Below, piece after piece: positions 1 through 8,343 of a DNA stretch of 64,000 bases. Made by a program: the position numbers and the translations under genes. The notes beneath the pieces were generated by a model, which ran no database searches, was not told where the DNA came from, and saw nothing but the letters and a program-made list of their open reading frames with translations. This DNA comes from Sulfobacillus acidophilus (lineage in GTDB: Bacteria; Bacillota; Sulfobacillia; Sulfobacillales; Sulfobacillaceae). Positions within the stretch are counted from its first letter, which is position 1; each line of letters starts with the position of its first letter. The stretch covers positions 16,753 to 80,752 of the forward strand of contig PXYV01000006.1 of assembly GCA_003023745.1 (NCBI GenBank). The letters are read 5' to 3'.

Positions 1-1658
1 CCCTCCGAGCCGATCGTGGTTTCCAGCCCCATGACAACTTCCTCGCGAATGGCGTCGATGGGCGGATTGGTTACTTGCGCAAAGAGCTGTTTAAAGTATT
101 GATATAAGAGTTGCGGCCGCGTTGAGAGGACGGCCAAGGGCGTATCAACCCCCATCGATCCGGTGCGTTCGACACCCTCTAATGCCATCGGCTGGATCAC
201 CTTGTCCAACTCTTCGTAGGTATATCCAAATTCCAGTTGGCGCCGCAAAATCGTGTCATGGTCTGGCTGAGGAAAGGACGGTGGTTCGGCGACGTCGTCT
301 AAATGGATAAGGTGACGGGCCAGCCACTGACCATAAGGATGTTCTTGGGCGACCCTTTCCTTGATTTCCTCATCGCCTATGATGCGCTGCTCCTCCAGAT
401 CGACCAGCAGCATGCGACCTGGGCGCAGGCGATCTTTGAGAACCACCTCTGCCGGGGGAATGTCGAGAACGCCAGCTTCAGATGCCAATATGATACGGTC
501 GTCGCGTGTGACGTAATAACGAGCAGGTCGGAGACCGTTGCGATCGAGGATGGCGGCGATTTGCTTGCCGTCGGTCATCACCATGGCTGCGGGTCCGTCC
601 CATGGTTCCATTAGGCAACTGTGGTATTGATAAAAGGCCTTTTTTGTCGCGCTCATGGTTTCGTGGTGAGACCACGGCTCGGGGATCATCATCATGGCGG
701 CATGCGGCAAAGATCGGCCCGCATGCACTAAGAACTCCAAGGCATTGTCGAAGATGGCAGTGTCGCTGCCATCCTCATCGAGAATGGGGCGCAGTTTAAC
801 CAAATCATCCCCAAAGAGTTCGGATTCCAACAGGGATTCTCGCGCACGCATCCAGTTAATATTTCCCCGCAGGGTGTTGATTTCGCCATTATGCACCACA
901 AATCGGTAGGGATGGGCCCGTTCCCAACTGGGAAAGGTGTTGGTGCTAAAGCGGGAATGGACCACCGCAAAGGCGGATTCAAGCCGCGAATCGGTCAGGT
1001 CGGCATAGAAGGCACGGACTTGATTGGATGTAAACATGCCTTTGTAGACAATTGTACGCGAAGAAAAACTGGCGCAATAAAAGGATGCTGTGCCTTCCTG
1101 TTTGTGATGCCGCAAGGCATGCTCGACGCGTCGCCGAACAACGTAGAGCTTGCGCTCAAACGCGTCCTGATCCCCGCCAAGATGACCGCGGCCTACGAGC
1201 AATTGACGAATCACGGGTTGCGTCTGCCGTGCGCTGTCTCCTAAATTGGCCTCGCGGACAGGAACATCTCGCCAGCCGATGACCGTTAAGCCTTCTTGAC
1301 GCACCGTGTCTTCCAAGACACGGATGCACTCCTGCCGACTTGGGGCGTCCACCGGAAGAAACAACATGGCGACCCCATAATCTGACGGATGAGGAAGCGT
1401 CAAGCCCAGCCGCGAACAGTCATCTCGAAAGAGTTGGTCAGGAACTTGCAAAAGAATGCCAGCGCCGTCGCCTTGGTTGGGCTCGCTGCCCTGAGCTCCT
1501 CGGTGTTCAAGGTTTTCCAGCACTTGCAAGGCTTGCTGCACGATGGTGTGAGAACGCTGCCCGCAGATATGGGCCACGAGCCCCACACCACAGGCATCGT
1601 GCTCCATGGCGGGGTCATAAAGCCCTTGTCGAGGAGGGTGGTTTAAAAACTGCGTCAT
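1..1658 (-). CDS. gltB: Glutamate synthase large subunit, N-terminal part (runs off left edge)
   Basis: The minus-strand frame is open from an ATG at 1658 to the window edge (552 codons). It encodes the glutamine amidotransferase type 2 domain and the start of the central region of GltB, which moves glutamine amide nitrogen onto 2-oxoglutarate. A 22-residue propeptide ends at HDA, followed by CGVGLVAHICG, so Cys23 is the expected nucleophile exposed by autocleavage. Further family motifs are HSRFSTNTFPSWERAHP, HNGEINTLRGN and DRNGLRPARYYVT. An AGAAAGG ribosome site precedes the ATG. The FMN and iron-sulfur parts lie outside the window, so completeness cannot be judged. No gltD is seen. Confidence 0.95.
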   Translation of the reverse strand, partial: MTQFLNHPPRQGLYDPAMEHDACGVGLVAHICGQRSHTIVQQALQVLENLEHRGAQGSEPNQGDGAGILLQVPDQLFRDDCSRLGLTLPHPSDYGVAMLFLPVDAPSRQECIRVLEDTVRQEGLTVIGWRDVPVREANLGDSARQTQPVIRQLLVGRGHLGGDQDAFERKLYVVRRRVEHALRHHKQEGTASFYCASFSSRTIVYKGMFTSNQVRAFYADLTDSRLESAFAVVHSRFSTNTFPSWERAHPYRFVVHNGEINTLRGNINWMRARESLLESELFGDDLVKLRPILDEDGSDTAIFDNALEFLVHAGRSLPHAAMMMIPEPWSHHETMSATKKAFYQYHSCLMEPWDGPAAMVMTDGKQIAAILDRNGLRPARYYVTRDDRIILASEAGVLDIPPAEVVLKDRLRPGRMLLVDLEEQRIIGDEEIKERVAQEHPYGQWLARHLIHLDDVAEPPSFPQPDHDTILRRQLEFGYTYEELDKVIQPMALEGVERTGSMGVDTPLAVLSTRPQLLYQYFKQLFAQVTNPPIDAIREEVVMGLETTIGSE

Positions 1659-1885
1659 ATCCGCACAACCTTTCTACGCCAAGTTTGGTGGCGTTCGACA
1701 ATGAACGACGAACTAATCAATCAAATAAGAGGTTCAAGCCGCCAATCCTCGTGGATTGCTGCCATCTATCCCTACAGCAACGCTATCAATCGGGATCCTG
1801 CGGTGCCTAGGCGCCGTAGGAGAGTGGTACGAATGATAGGGGTGACGTCGCACGTGCTCCGTAACTCAAGGGAGTATATTTATTA

Positions 1886-1926
1886 ATTATACTGCATAAC
1901 CCGGTTTGTGGGAAGACTTTCCCACA
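1886..1926 (-). promoter_or_regulatory. Candidate gltB promoter with a dyad over the -35 position
   Basis: Read on the minus strand there is a TATAAT at 1891-1886. About 16 bases upstream of it lies a perfect inverted repeat, TGTGGGAA-GACT-TTCCCACA (1907-1926), which covers the place where a -35 box should be; no good -35 hexamer is visible. This suggests a regulator-dependent promoter for gltB. The dyad is seen directly; its role is inferred. Confidence 0.4.
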
Positions 1927-2076
1927 CTTGTAAAAAAATAATGCTCTCCAACTTATTGTAGAGAACCGTGGAAGACCCGGCGCATGCGTGAACTTTACAT
2001 CTGAATGGATATCTATGCATCGTGATGCTTCATTGTCGCCATGCCCAACCCAACCATTCAATGCGACACGTAAAGA

Positions 2077-2105
2077 GAGCCCCAACGCTAATGCGCTTGG
2101 AGCTC
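2077..2105 (-). terminator. Probable terminator after the thiamine-binding-type gene
   Basis: An imperfect hairpin with arms GAGCCCCAACGC and GCGCTTGGAGCTC lies just beyond the stop codon of the gene at 2122-2436 in its reading direction, and is followed on that strand by a short T-rich stretch. Confidence 0.4.
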
Positions 2106-2121
2106 CCTCAGCGGAGGCCTA

Positions 2122-2436
2122 CTAATGATTTAGTAGCACATCCCCGTTCAACACGGAATTCACCATCGCCTCCATGTCTAATTTCTTATCCAGGCGGTCA
2201 TCAATAGTGAGCGTTGTCACCACCCGATCGACCCCGCTGTAAAAGGGTGAGCGGTGCATTGCTTCGACCACGGGCCAGATGTCATCTAACTCGCCTTCGA
2301 GAAGGGTAGAAGTAGGGGTCAAAATGGTTTGTATGCCTGTTGCCCCCTCGGCAATCTCAAAACAGTCCTGGATATAACTAGAAATACTGGCTTCGCTCGT
2401 TCCAATAGGAAGCACGCGGACTTCGACAATGGCCAT
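2122..2436 (-). CDS. MTH1187/YkoF-type thiamine-binding family protein (UPF0045)
   Basis: The 104-residue protein begins MAIVEVRVLPIGTSEASIS and continues with a TPTSTLLEGE segment, both characteristic of the MTH1187/UPF0045 ferredoxin-like family. Members form tetramers; some, like YkoF, bind thiamine or its pyrimidine part. The family is usually about 100 residues, so this copy is full length. It sits 61 bases downstream of panD on the same strand and may be cotranscribed, placing it beside cofactor synthesis. No membrane segment or catalytic motif is visible. Ligand binding is known for relatives only. Confidence 0.8.
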   Translation of the reverse strand: MAIVEVRVLPIGTSEASISSYIQDCFEIAEGATGIQTILTPTSTLLEGELDDIWPVVEAMHRSPFYSGVDRVVTTLTIDDRLDKKLDMEAMVNSVLNGDVLLNH

Positions 2437-2497
2437 AGGCTACCCCCCTTGTTTACGCAGTTTGATGCCGTCTATAGCCTTTCCGCACCAAGACTCT

Positions 2498-2893
2498 TTA
2501 GTCGTTAAATGTTGTGCTGAAAGGTTTCTCGCCCGCCATGACTTGGGTAATGTGGTTGTGTTCGTCGACATGGACCACACGCGGGTGAAGTCCGTCTCGA
2601 ATCTCGGATTCTGAATAATAGCCGTAGGCCATGACAATCACTGGATCGCCCGGATGGAAATGTCGGGCAGCGGTCCCGTTGAGGCATACGGAACTGGGAT
2701 TTTCCTGATCTCGGATGACGTAGGTGACCCAATGGTCCCCGTTGTTGATATTGGTAATATGCACGAACTCGTTGGGCAAGATGTCGGCTGCTTCGCACAG
2801 GGCGTAACCCAGAGTGAGGCTGCCGAGGTAGTTAAGGTTTGACTCGGTGACTGTGGCTCGATGAATTTTCGACTTCAGCATTTCTCGGAACAC
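2498..2893 (-). CDS. panD: Aspartate 1-decarboxylase precursor
   Basis: PanD makes beta-alanine from L-aspartate for pantothenate synthesis. The GTG at 2893 is chosen because it follows an AAGGAG site at good spacing and places the self-cleavage pair at Gly24-Ser25 (context NYLGSLTL), exactly the family numbering; Ser25 becomes the pyruvoyl group. Lys9 and His11 in the KIHRATVT segment and Tyr/Asn residues of the GTAARHF loop fit the active site. At 131 residues it is normal in length. A longer reading from 2944 adds residues absent from the family. panB and panC are not nearby. Confidence 0.93.
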   Translation of the reverse strand: MFREMLKSKIHRATVTESNLNYLGSLTLGYALCEAADILPNEFVHITNINNGDHWVTYVIRDQENPSSVCLNGTAARHFHPGDPVIVMAYGYYSESEIRDGLHPRVVHVDEHNHITQVMAGEKPFSTTFND

Positions 2894-3070
2894 GCTCAAC
2901 GCTCCTTCCCGAATAAAGCCAGTGGTATGGTGGGACGGCTTCATCGGTTTAGCTTTCCCTTCTTATTGTATGTCAATCTTCGAGAAGTTTGCGGTCGTTG
3001 CATAAAACCAGGAGCACTCGAGAATGCTAACGCACACACAAAACTTGAGGCCGTCGGAAGGACGAAGTTG

Positions 3071-3406
3071 ATGAAAAGTCAGAAGTCCCAGCAACAAAGG
3101 GAAATCAGAGCACATCCCAAGCCCGCAATTGGCGCAGTCAACTCGTTGAACCAGGCAATTCGGCAAGAACTCTGGTATGTGGACACGGTCGTGGCATCCC
3201 CATTTCGGGCAGTGCGTCGGCAACTGCAGGCCAACGGAGGAGCTTGGGCGCAGAGCGTCGACGAGGCGATATGGGCAGTGCAAGGGATGATGCGGCTACC
3301 CATTAAAATTTTGCAATCGGCTTTTGGTGAATCGCTTAGCGCGGCGGATCAAGCGGAGCCACAAACGGCAGCAGTTGAACACGAGGCTGAGTCGGCACAG
3401 GATTAA
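3071..3406 (+). CDS. Uncharacterised 111-residue protein
   Basis: I do not recognise this family. The frame is open further upstream but would overlap panD on the other strand, so the ATG at 3071, which has a GGAAGG site in front, is preferred. The protein starts with a basic, polar stretch rich in Lys and Gln, followed by a likely amphipathic helical middle (AVNSLNQAIRQELWYVD) and a Glu/Ala-rich tail. No signal peptide, membrane segment or motif is visible. It ends 67 bases before the aldo/keto reductase. It could be spurious. Confidence 0.45.
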   Translation: MKSQKSQQQREIRAHPKPAIGAVNSLNQAIRQELWYVDTVVASPFRAVRRQLQANGGAWAQSVDEAIWAVQGMMRLPIKILQSAFGESLSAADQAEPQTAAVEHEAESAQD

Positions 3407-3460
3407 TGCGCACTTTGGCGGGCAACTTGGAAAGAGGGTTTCGCGTGCTGCCGTTGATTG

Positions 3461-3466
3461 TATAAT
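3461..3466 (+). promoter_or_regulatory. Perfect -10 box close to an ATG (possible leaderless start)
   Basis: TATAAT lies only 7 bases before the ATG at 3474, so transcription from it would begin at or next to the start codon. No Shine-Dalgarno sequence precedes that ATG. The -35 region is poor (GTTTCG at 17-base spacing). This suggests a leaderless aldo/keto reductase mRNA; the start site is not proven. Confidence 0.35.
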
Positions 3467-3473
3467 ATTTCCT

Positions 3474-4454
3474 ATGGACAACGCGGATAAAAATCCACCC
3501 CGATATTGTCTGGGGCAAAGCAATACGCGGCTTTCGCCGATCGGACTGGGTACCTGGCAGTTTAGTCAGGGGCAAGGCATGGTCGGCAAATTTTGGCCCC
3601 GGCTAGCGCCAGCACTGATTATGTCCATTGTGGACGAGGCCATTAACCACGGTATCGACTGGTTCGATACGGCTGAAGTGTATGGCGGCGGCCGCTCAGA
3701 AGAAGCATTGGCGACGGCTTTGGATGACTTAAATATTTTAGCGGATGATGTCTATATTGCCACCAAGTGGTGGCCCGTGCTCCGCTCGGCCCGCCATTTG
3801 GAAACGAGCGCCCAAAAACGTCTGATGCGCCTTCACCAACGGCCCATTACCTTGTATCAAATTCATCAGCCTTATTCGCACTCGTCGATTCCCCGACAAA
3901 TGGAAGCGATGGCCCGGCTGATTGATGAAGGATTGATCCGGCATGCCGGCGTCAGCAACTTTTCGGCTCAGCAAATGCGCCAAGCGTATCAGGCGCTCAA
4001 AGCCCATGGCCACACCCTGGTTTCTAACCAGGTTCGGTACAATTTGTTGGACCGTCGCATCGAGACCAACGGCGTCATGCAGGCGGCGGCGGATTTAGGC
4101 GTGAGCATCATTGCTTATTCTCCTTTAGGACAAGGCCTCCTAACAGGAAAGTTTCACGACCGACATCAGTTACCGGAAGGGTTTAGACGTCTCAGCCCGC
4201 ATTTTCGTCTAGCGTTTTTGCACAAAACCCGGGCCCTTATCGATGCGCTGCGGCAAATGGCTCAAGCCTATGAAGTGACTCCGTCACAAGTCGCGCTGAA
4301 CTGGATCATCTCCCAGCCCGGTCTCACCGTGTTTGCCATCCCGGGAGCTACGCGGGTGAGCCAAGCAGCCCAGAATGCTGGAGCCATGGCGTTTCGGCTC
4401 AGCGCCAGCGACCGCCAGGCATTGGATCATCTCACTTCAGATTTTTCGCGTTGA
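3474..4454 (+). CDS. Aldo/keto reductase
   Basis: The 326-residue protein is an NAD(P)H-dependent oxidoreductase of the aldo/keto reductase superfamily. The catalytic tetrad is visible: Asp and Tyr in DWFDTAEVYGGG, Lys in IATKWWPV and His in LYQIHQPY. A cofactor-binding C-terminal part is seen around SPLGQGLLTGKF and the late segment FAIPGATRVSQ. The start at 3474 matches the usual N-terminus (SPIGLGTWQFSQG); an upstream in-frame extension to 3324 would overlap the previous gene and lacks homology. The substrate cannot be told from sequence. Confidence 0.9.
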   Translation: MDNADKNPPRYCLGQSNTRLSPIGLGTWQFSQGQGMVGKFWPRLAPALIMSIVDEAINHGIDWFDTAEVYGGGRSEEALATALDDLNILADDVYIATKWWPVLRSARHLETSAQKRLMRLHQRPITLYQIHQPYSHSSIPRQMEAMARLIDEGLIRHAGVSNFSAQQMRQAYQALKAHGHTLVSNQVRYNLLDRRIETNGVMQAAADLGVSIIAYSPLGQGLLTGKFHDRHQLPEGFRRLSPHFRLAFLHKTRALIDALRQMAQAYEVTPSQVALNWIISQPGLTVFAIPGATRVSQAAQNAGAMAFRLSASDRQALDHLTSDFSR

Positions 4455-4811
4455 CGCTTTTTCGCATGGCCCAACAGCGTGTCTAATTCCGCACGTGTCA
4501 ACGTAAATTGAGACGAGGGGATTATTGAGGCCAGCTTTCTTTGCACAGCCGGTTAATTCTCAAAAGATGTGAATCTGACGAAAAAAATACCGGTTCCGGC
4601 GGGGCCGCAGGGTTCCGTGACGGGATGACTGTTGTCAAAGCTCCTCCCGCAGCGAATTGCCCTGAAGTGTCAGGCCGATAGTGACACGGTATGACTCACG
4701 TTTGCGCTGTTGAGACGGTCACAAGTGCGCTGGCGCTCCCGTTCCTCAAAATCCAGCGCGGTGGAACGTGCCCGGCTCTGTGTGGTGTTGTGAGGAGGCT
4801 GGGGAAGGAGC
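4455..4811. other. Intergenic gap, no gene recognised
   Basis: These 357 bases hold no convincing gene or RNA. A GC-rich stretch with short repeats of GGTTCC lies at about 4590-4620. A 39-codon minus-strand frame overlapping the end of the reductase gene has no ribosome site and was not accepted. Confidence 0.3.
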
Positions 4812-5996
4812 GTGGTTCGGGCGGTGACGAAAAAGCTGGGTATGACCGCGGACCTGTGGTGGATGACCTTAGCCCAGGGGCTATGGGGTTTTGGGTTTGG
4901 CCTGTATGGACTGTTCTTTCCGCTATATATTGAAAAATTGGGGGGCGGCCCCGTGATTATTGGCTTGCTGACAACAGTCGCGGGGGTCATGACGGCGCTC
5001 GTGGTACTTCCCGGGGGATGGCTGTCGGACCGGGTGGACCGTCGAACGGTGTTGATCTGGGGATGGATAGTGGCTATCCCTGTACCCTTTATGTTCGCAT
5101 TTGCGCAAAGTTGGGAGTGGCTAATTCCGGGTGTGCTGCTCTATTTCGGATCGGCTTTTTCCACACCGGCCATGCAGGCCATCGTCGTTGCCCAAGCTCC
5201 GGCTGAACGGCTATCGACCGCATACAACGTTGTGATGAGTGTCTTTGGGGCCGGCATGGTTTTGGGGCCGGCCGTGGGTGGGTACTTAACGAGCCATTAT
5301 TCATATCGCCTCGTGTTCATCCTCGCCGGTATCATTTATGCGGTGTCAACCTTGGCCATCGTGCGGATACGACCGCATCCGGCTCAGCCGTCAAGCCCGA
5401 GCCGGCTTGAGTGGAAGCCCAAGGCGCGGCCACGGTTTTTTCAGTGGATGGCGTTTTCAGCTGTTTTGGCGGCCATTCAAGGCGTTGCCTGGCCATTTGT
5501 GGTACCCTATTGGAAAAGCGTGGGCCATCTGTCGTTAGAAGTCATCGGAATTTTGGGGTCTGTTGCGATTTTGTCGGCAACGTTGTCAGCACCTCTGTGG
5601 GGGCGAATAGCGGAGCGACTGGGAATACCGCGGACATTGGGGGCAGGGTTAGGACTCTTGGTAGTGGGTTGGCTGGCGTTGTTGTGGGCACCCGAAAGCG
5701 TCGGTTGGGGCATATTTTCCGGATTGATGCGGGGTTTGGGCGAAGGTTCCCGGGGGTTGCAAGGAGTTGCGGTGGGGCGGGTGGCACGGCCTGGCGAAAC
5801 GGGCACGGCGTACGGTTTATTTAATTTGGTCACCGAGATGTCGGCTGCATTAGCACCGCTTCCGGGTGGCCTGCTGTTCCGCCACTGGGCGTTTGGCCCC
5901 TTGGTCCTGGCCACGTTTTGTACGGCCTTGATTGCGTGGTGGCTGTGCAATGGGCTTCCGGGCCGACCCACGCCGGTTCCCCCACTCACAACATAG
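4812..5996 (+). CDS. Major facilitator superfamily transporter
   Basis: The 394-residue protein has about 12 hydrophobic segments and the MFS loop signature after segment 2 (GWLSDRVDRRTVLIWG), a family of single-polypeptide secondary carriers in the cytoplasmic membrane. A short hydrophilic loop with RPHPAQPSSPS separates the two six-helix halves near residue 200. GTG at 4812 touches a GGGGAAGGAG site; the GTG at 4824 has a more usual distance, so the true start may be four codons later. The substrate is unknown; drug or sugar efflux are equally possible. The stop codon lies within the ribosome site of the next gene. Confidence 0.85.
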   Translation: MVRAVTKKLGMTADLWWMTLAQGLWGFGFGLYGLFFPLYIEKLGGGPVIIGLLTTVAGVMTALVVLPGGWLSDRVDRRTVLIWGWIVAIPVPFMFAFAQSWEWLIPGVLLYFGSAFSTPAMQAIVVAQAPAERLSTAYNVVMSVFGAGMVLGPAVGGYLTSHYSYRLVFILAGIIYAVSTLAIVRIRPHPAQPSSPSRLEWKPKARPRFFQWMAFSAVLAAIQGVAWPFVVPYWKSVGHLSLEVIGILGSVAILSATLSAPLWGRIAERLGIPRTLGAGLGLLVVGWLALLWAPESVGWGIFSGLMRGLGEGSRGLQGVAVGRVARPGETGTAYGLFNLVTEMSAALAPLPGGLLFRHWAFGPLVLATFCTALIAWWLCNGLPGRPTPVPPLTT

Positions 5997-6009
5997 GAGG
6001 CACCGCGAT

Positions 6010-6393
6010 TTGCTTAAGCGTTTGTTTCTTATATTTTTAGCAGTTCCCTTGGTGGAACTGATCCTCATTTTTGTTCTAGCCCATTTCTTGGGGTGGATGT
6101 GGACGATTGCGCTAACGGTGGCGTCGTCGGTGCTCGGGGCCTATTTAGGCAGCCGGTCCTGGCGCGGGTGGTGGGACCGCGTTCGCGACGAATGGAGTCA
6201 AGAAGGATTCCCCGTGCATCGTTTGGGTGAAGGCGCTATTTTGCTGACCGCGATGGCATTTATGATTACTCCGGGACCACTGACTGGAATATTAGGCATT
6301 CTCTTTACAATTCCAGCAATTCGCGAGCGGGTTTCACGGCTTTTAGTGCGGTGGATCGGGCGGCGGGTGCTTGAGCGGTTTTGGCCGTCCTAA
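6010..6393 (+). CDS. fxsA: FxsA family membrane protein
   Basis: This 127-residue protein matches the FxsA/UPF0716 family: an N-terminal hydrophobic helix beginning KRLFLIFLAVPLVE, the conserved segment VASSVLGAYLGSRSWRGWW, a second pair of membrane helices with MITPGPLTGILGILF, and a basic tail. E. coli FxsA affects exclusion of phage T7 by the F plasmid; the general role is unknown. TTG at 6010 is chosen because AGGAGG at 5995-6000 lies 9 bases before it; that site overlaps the stop of the MFS gene, so the two are probably translationally coupled. Confidence 0.85.
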   Translation: MLKRLFLIFLAVPLVELILIFVLAHFLGWMWTIALTVASSVLGAYLGSRSWRGWWDRVRDEWSQEGFPVHRLGEGAILLTAMAFMITPGPLTGILGILFTIPAIRERVSRLLVRWIGRRVLERFWPS

Positions 6394-7048
6394 CTGCGTG
6401 TGACAAAATTGCTGGTGCCTAATGCGCCCTCTAACAGATCAGGGCGCTCTGCACCTTGACTACGGTACCCGTGTGGTGGTCGTTGAGAGCGGCGTGCGCT
6501 TGCTGGCGCGTCCTGCTTTAGAACGTCATAACGTGGTGTCGGCGGTTGCCCAATAACGTAGACAAGAAACCAACGGCTTTGCGTCTGACCTTTTCGCCCT
6601 CTGAAGAGGCGAGAGGGCTTTGGGTATGGCGCAGGAGGGATTCCCTCACCTGGTAAGCCACTACCCTTCTGACCTTCCTCCAAACGTCCTCCACCGCTGA
6701 GGATGGATCTAGACGAGACCTGTGCAGGCCTTGGACAGCGAATCGTGTCCTCCTCCGTGATGTTGTCAGCGCCTGATTTCTGGCGCTATTGAAGGGTGAT
6801 GCCGTCCTGACGGCTGGGCGCGGCACTACCCACCGGGCAAAAATTACGCCAATGTACGACCGCCGGCGTGCATGGACTCGCAACCTGGTGGAGCCTCAAG
6901 TGTTGATAACGATCTCATAACCACAAGGAAGTCGCCCGCATGGGCAAGTTCCCCACAACCCAAAATTTGTCTGCGTTAAAAAAGGAAAATATCGATCTGC
7001 TCGGGAAGTGTTGAGAAGAATAGTCAACGCTTGAGGAGCGTGGCGGTA
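6394..7048. other. Long intergenic gap before the flagellar region
   Basis: About 650 bases separate FxsA from the flagellar region. Frames on both strands reach 100-120 codons here (for example minus 6518-6883) but are Arg/Ser-rich, have no good ribosome site and resemble no family I know, so they are not called. The stretch may be a decayed gene or a long leader. No tRNA, CRISPR or terminator with a T-run was found. Confidence 0.3.
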
Positions 7049-8251
7049 GTGGAGGAGCAGCGAACGGTCACAGCCATTGTGGATGCCTGGCCCTATGGGA
7101 TTGAGGACATTGAGCGCGCCGTGTATGCCGCTATCAATGTTGCCGACCGCGTGGTAGTGGTCGTTCCCGACATTTTGTCGCGACTGGACAAAGATGACCT
7201 AGCGGATGCGCCGACCGACGTAGTGCGGGCACCGTTTTGGGGCAACTTTGTTACTTTGCGCAACCAGATGATGGATAGTGTGCGCACGGACTGGATTTTA
7301 TTGTTGTTTGGCAATGAGGAGTTTCGTGCCGCTGATGCGGCCCGCGTTCGCGCTGTGTTGAGCCAAAGATCCGGAGCCTTTCGCTTGATTGTGGCTACTG
7401 GTGATCGCGGTCAAACCTTGGCCGAACCGGTACGACTTTTGCCCAACAGCCGAAATATCCACTTTACCGGGAGTATTTGGCCGCAGTTAGCGGGGAGTTT
7501 GATTGAGTTTAGCTATGCGATTAAGACAGTGGATGCGCACATCGACCGTCGCGAAGACCGGAGCTCGACTGCCCAGGCGACTAAAAGATTGCGGGACGAA
7601 TTAACACAATTGGCGCGTGATGAGGAAAACTGGCGCGCGCGCTTGGCTCTGGCGGTCTTATTGCGGGCCGAACATCAATTGCAAAAGGCTAAGAGCTGGC
7701 TCGATCAAATGCCGCAAGTGCTGCCCCGTGACGGCAAGCAACTGGCGAACGGATTGCGGGTGTTGTTGTGGTTAGATCAAGGCCAAGGCGAAAAGGCTTG
7801 GCGGCTTGTCCAAGAAGTTCTGGCCGAGGAGCCCGATAGGGCCGATATGTGGTATCTAGGCGGAGAGGCGCTCATGCTGCTTCGACGCTATGTCGATGCG
7901 GCGACCGCCTTTTCGCGAGCGGCTGCCAAGGACGAGACCGCCTTGCCCTACCTGGATCCCGGATTTGCGAGCTATGCTGCCACGCTACGATGGGCTCAGG
8001 CTGAAATTGCCTGTGGTAATCGGTCGGTGGGTGTGGCCAGGCTGCTTAACCTGCTGGATGAATATCCGGGATATCGCGCGGCCTGGCAGGCAGTGCTGGC
8101 GTATCTTGGGAGCATGTCGCCGGAAGATGTTTTTGCGACCATGACGACCGTCGTGGTGCCCTCCAAAATTCGACAATTTTTTTCTCGCCTGCAATATCCT
8201 ACACCGGACGAACGCCGCATCCAGCAATGGTTACAGTCGTCCCGCGATTAA
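7049..8251 (+). CDS. Glycosyltransferase-like protein with TPR repeats
   Basis: This ~400-residue protein has an N-terminal part resembling a GT-A glycosyltransferase (alternating strands such as DRVVVVVPD, then WGNFVTLRNQMMD and TDWILLLFGNEEF), and a C-terminal half built of helical TPR-like repeats (for example DMWYLGGEALMLLRRYVDAA). Such fusions glycosylate proteins or cell-wall polymers. The nucleotide-sugar DxD motif is not clear. GTG at 7049 is favoured because GAGGAG at 7033-7038 lies 10 bases upstream; TTG 7031 and GTG 7040 are alternatives. Its place at the head of the flagellar region suggests flagellin or motility-linked glycosylation, which is inference. Confidence 0.6.
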   Translation: MEEQRTVTAIVDAWPYGIEDIERAVYAAINVADRVVVVVPDILSRLDKDDLADAPTDVVRAPFWGNFVTLRNQMMDSVRTDWILLLFGNEEFRAADAARVRAVLSQRSGAFRLIVATGDRGQTLAEPVRLLPNSRNIHFTGSIWPQLAGSLIEFSYAIKTVDAHIDRREDRSSTAQATKRLRDELTQLARDEENWRARLALAVLLRAEHQLQKAKSWLDQMPQVLPRDGKQLANGLRVLLWLDQGQGEKAWRLVQEVLAEEPDRADMWYLGGEALMLLRRYVDAATAFSRAAAKDETALPYLDPGFASYAATLRWAQAEIACGNRSVGVARLLNLLDEYPGYRAAWQAVLAYLGSMSPEDVFATMTTVVVPSKIRQFFSRLQYPTPDERRIQQWLQSSRD

Positions 8252-8343
8252 TTAGCAAATTCTTCATGCAGAAGAAGGAAATGGGATAGTCCTGTCGAAA
8301 GCTTGAATATCGGAGAACAAATTCCGACATGGGAGGGTTAAAC

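Larger units (their letters stand above)
1659..2121. other. Intergenic region with the gltB leader
   Basis: No gene is visible in these 463 bases. On the minus strand the region would hold the gltB promoter and a leader of about 220 nt. The leader contains small hairpins: CGTTC/GAACG at about 1693-1708, CGCCA/TGGCG just before the ribosome site, and TTGCTG/CAGCAA at about 1755-1785. I found no clear T-box, glutamine or other known riboswitch consensus. Confidence 0.4.

Noticed and set aside
1659..1880. A T-box or glutamine riboswitch upstream of gltB
   Set aside because: Hairpins are present but no conserved T-box sequence or known glutamine aptamer core could be recognised.
2861..3070. Extension of the 111-residue gene upstream to 2861
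   Set aside because: It would lie antisense over panD and has no ribosome site.
4430..4546. A 39-codon minus-strand frame ending in AKKRQREKSEVR
   Set aside because: No ribosome site, overlaps the reductase gene, and nothing supports translation.
6390..6883. Two minus-strand frames in the gap before the flagellar region
   Set aside because: Low-complexity Arg/Ser-rich sequence, overlapping one another, no ribosome site or family pattern.
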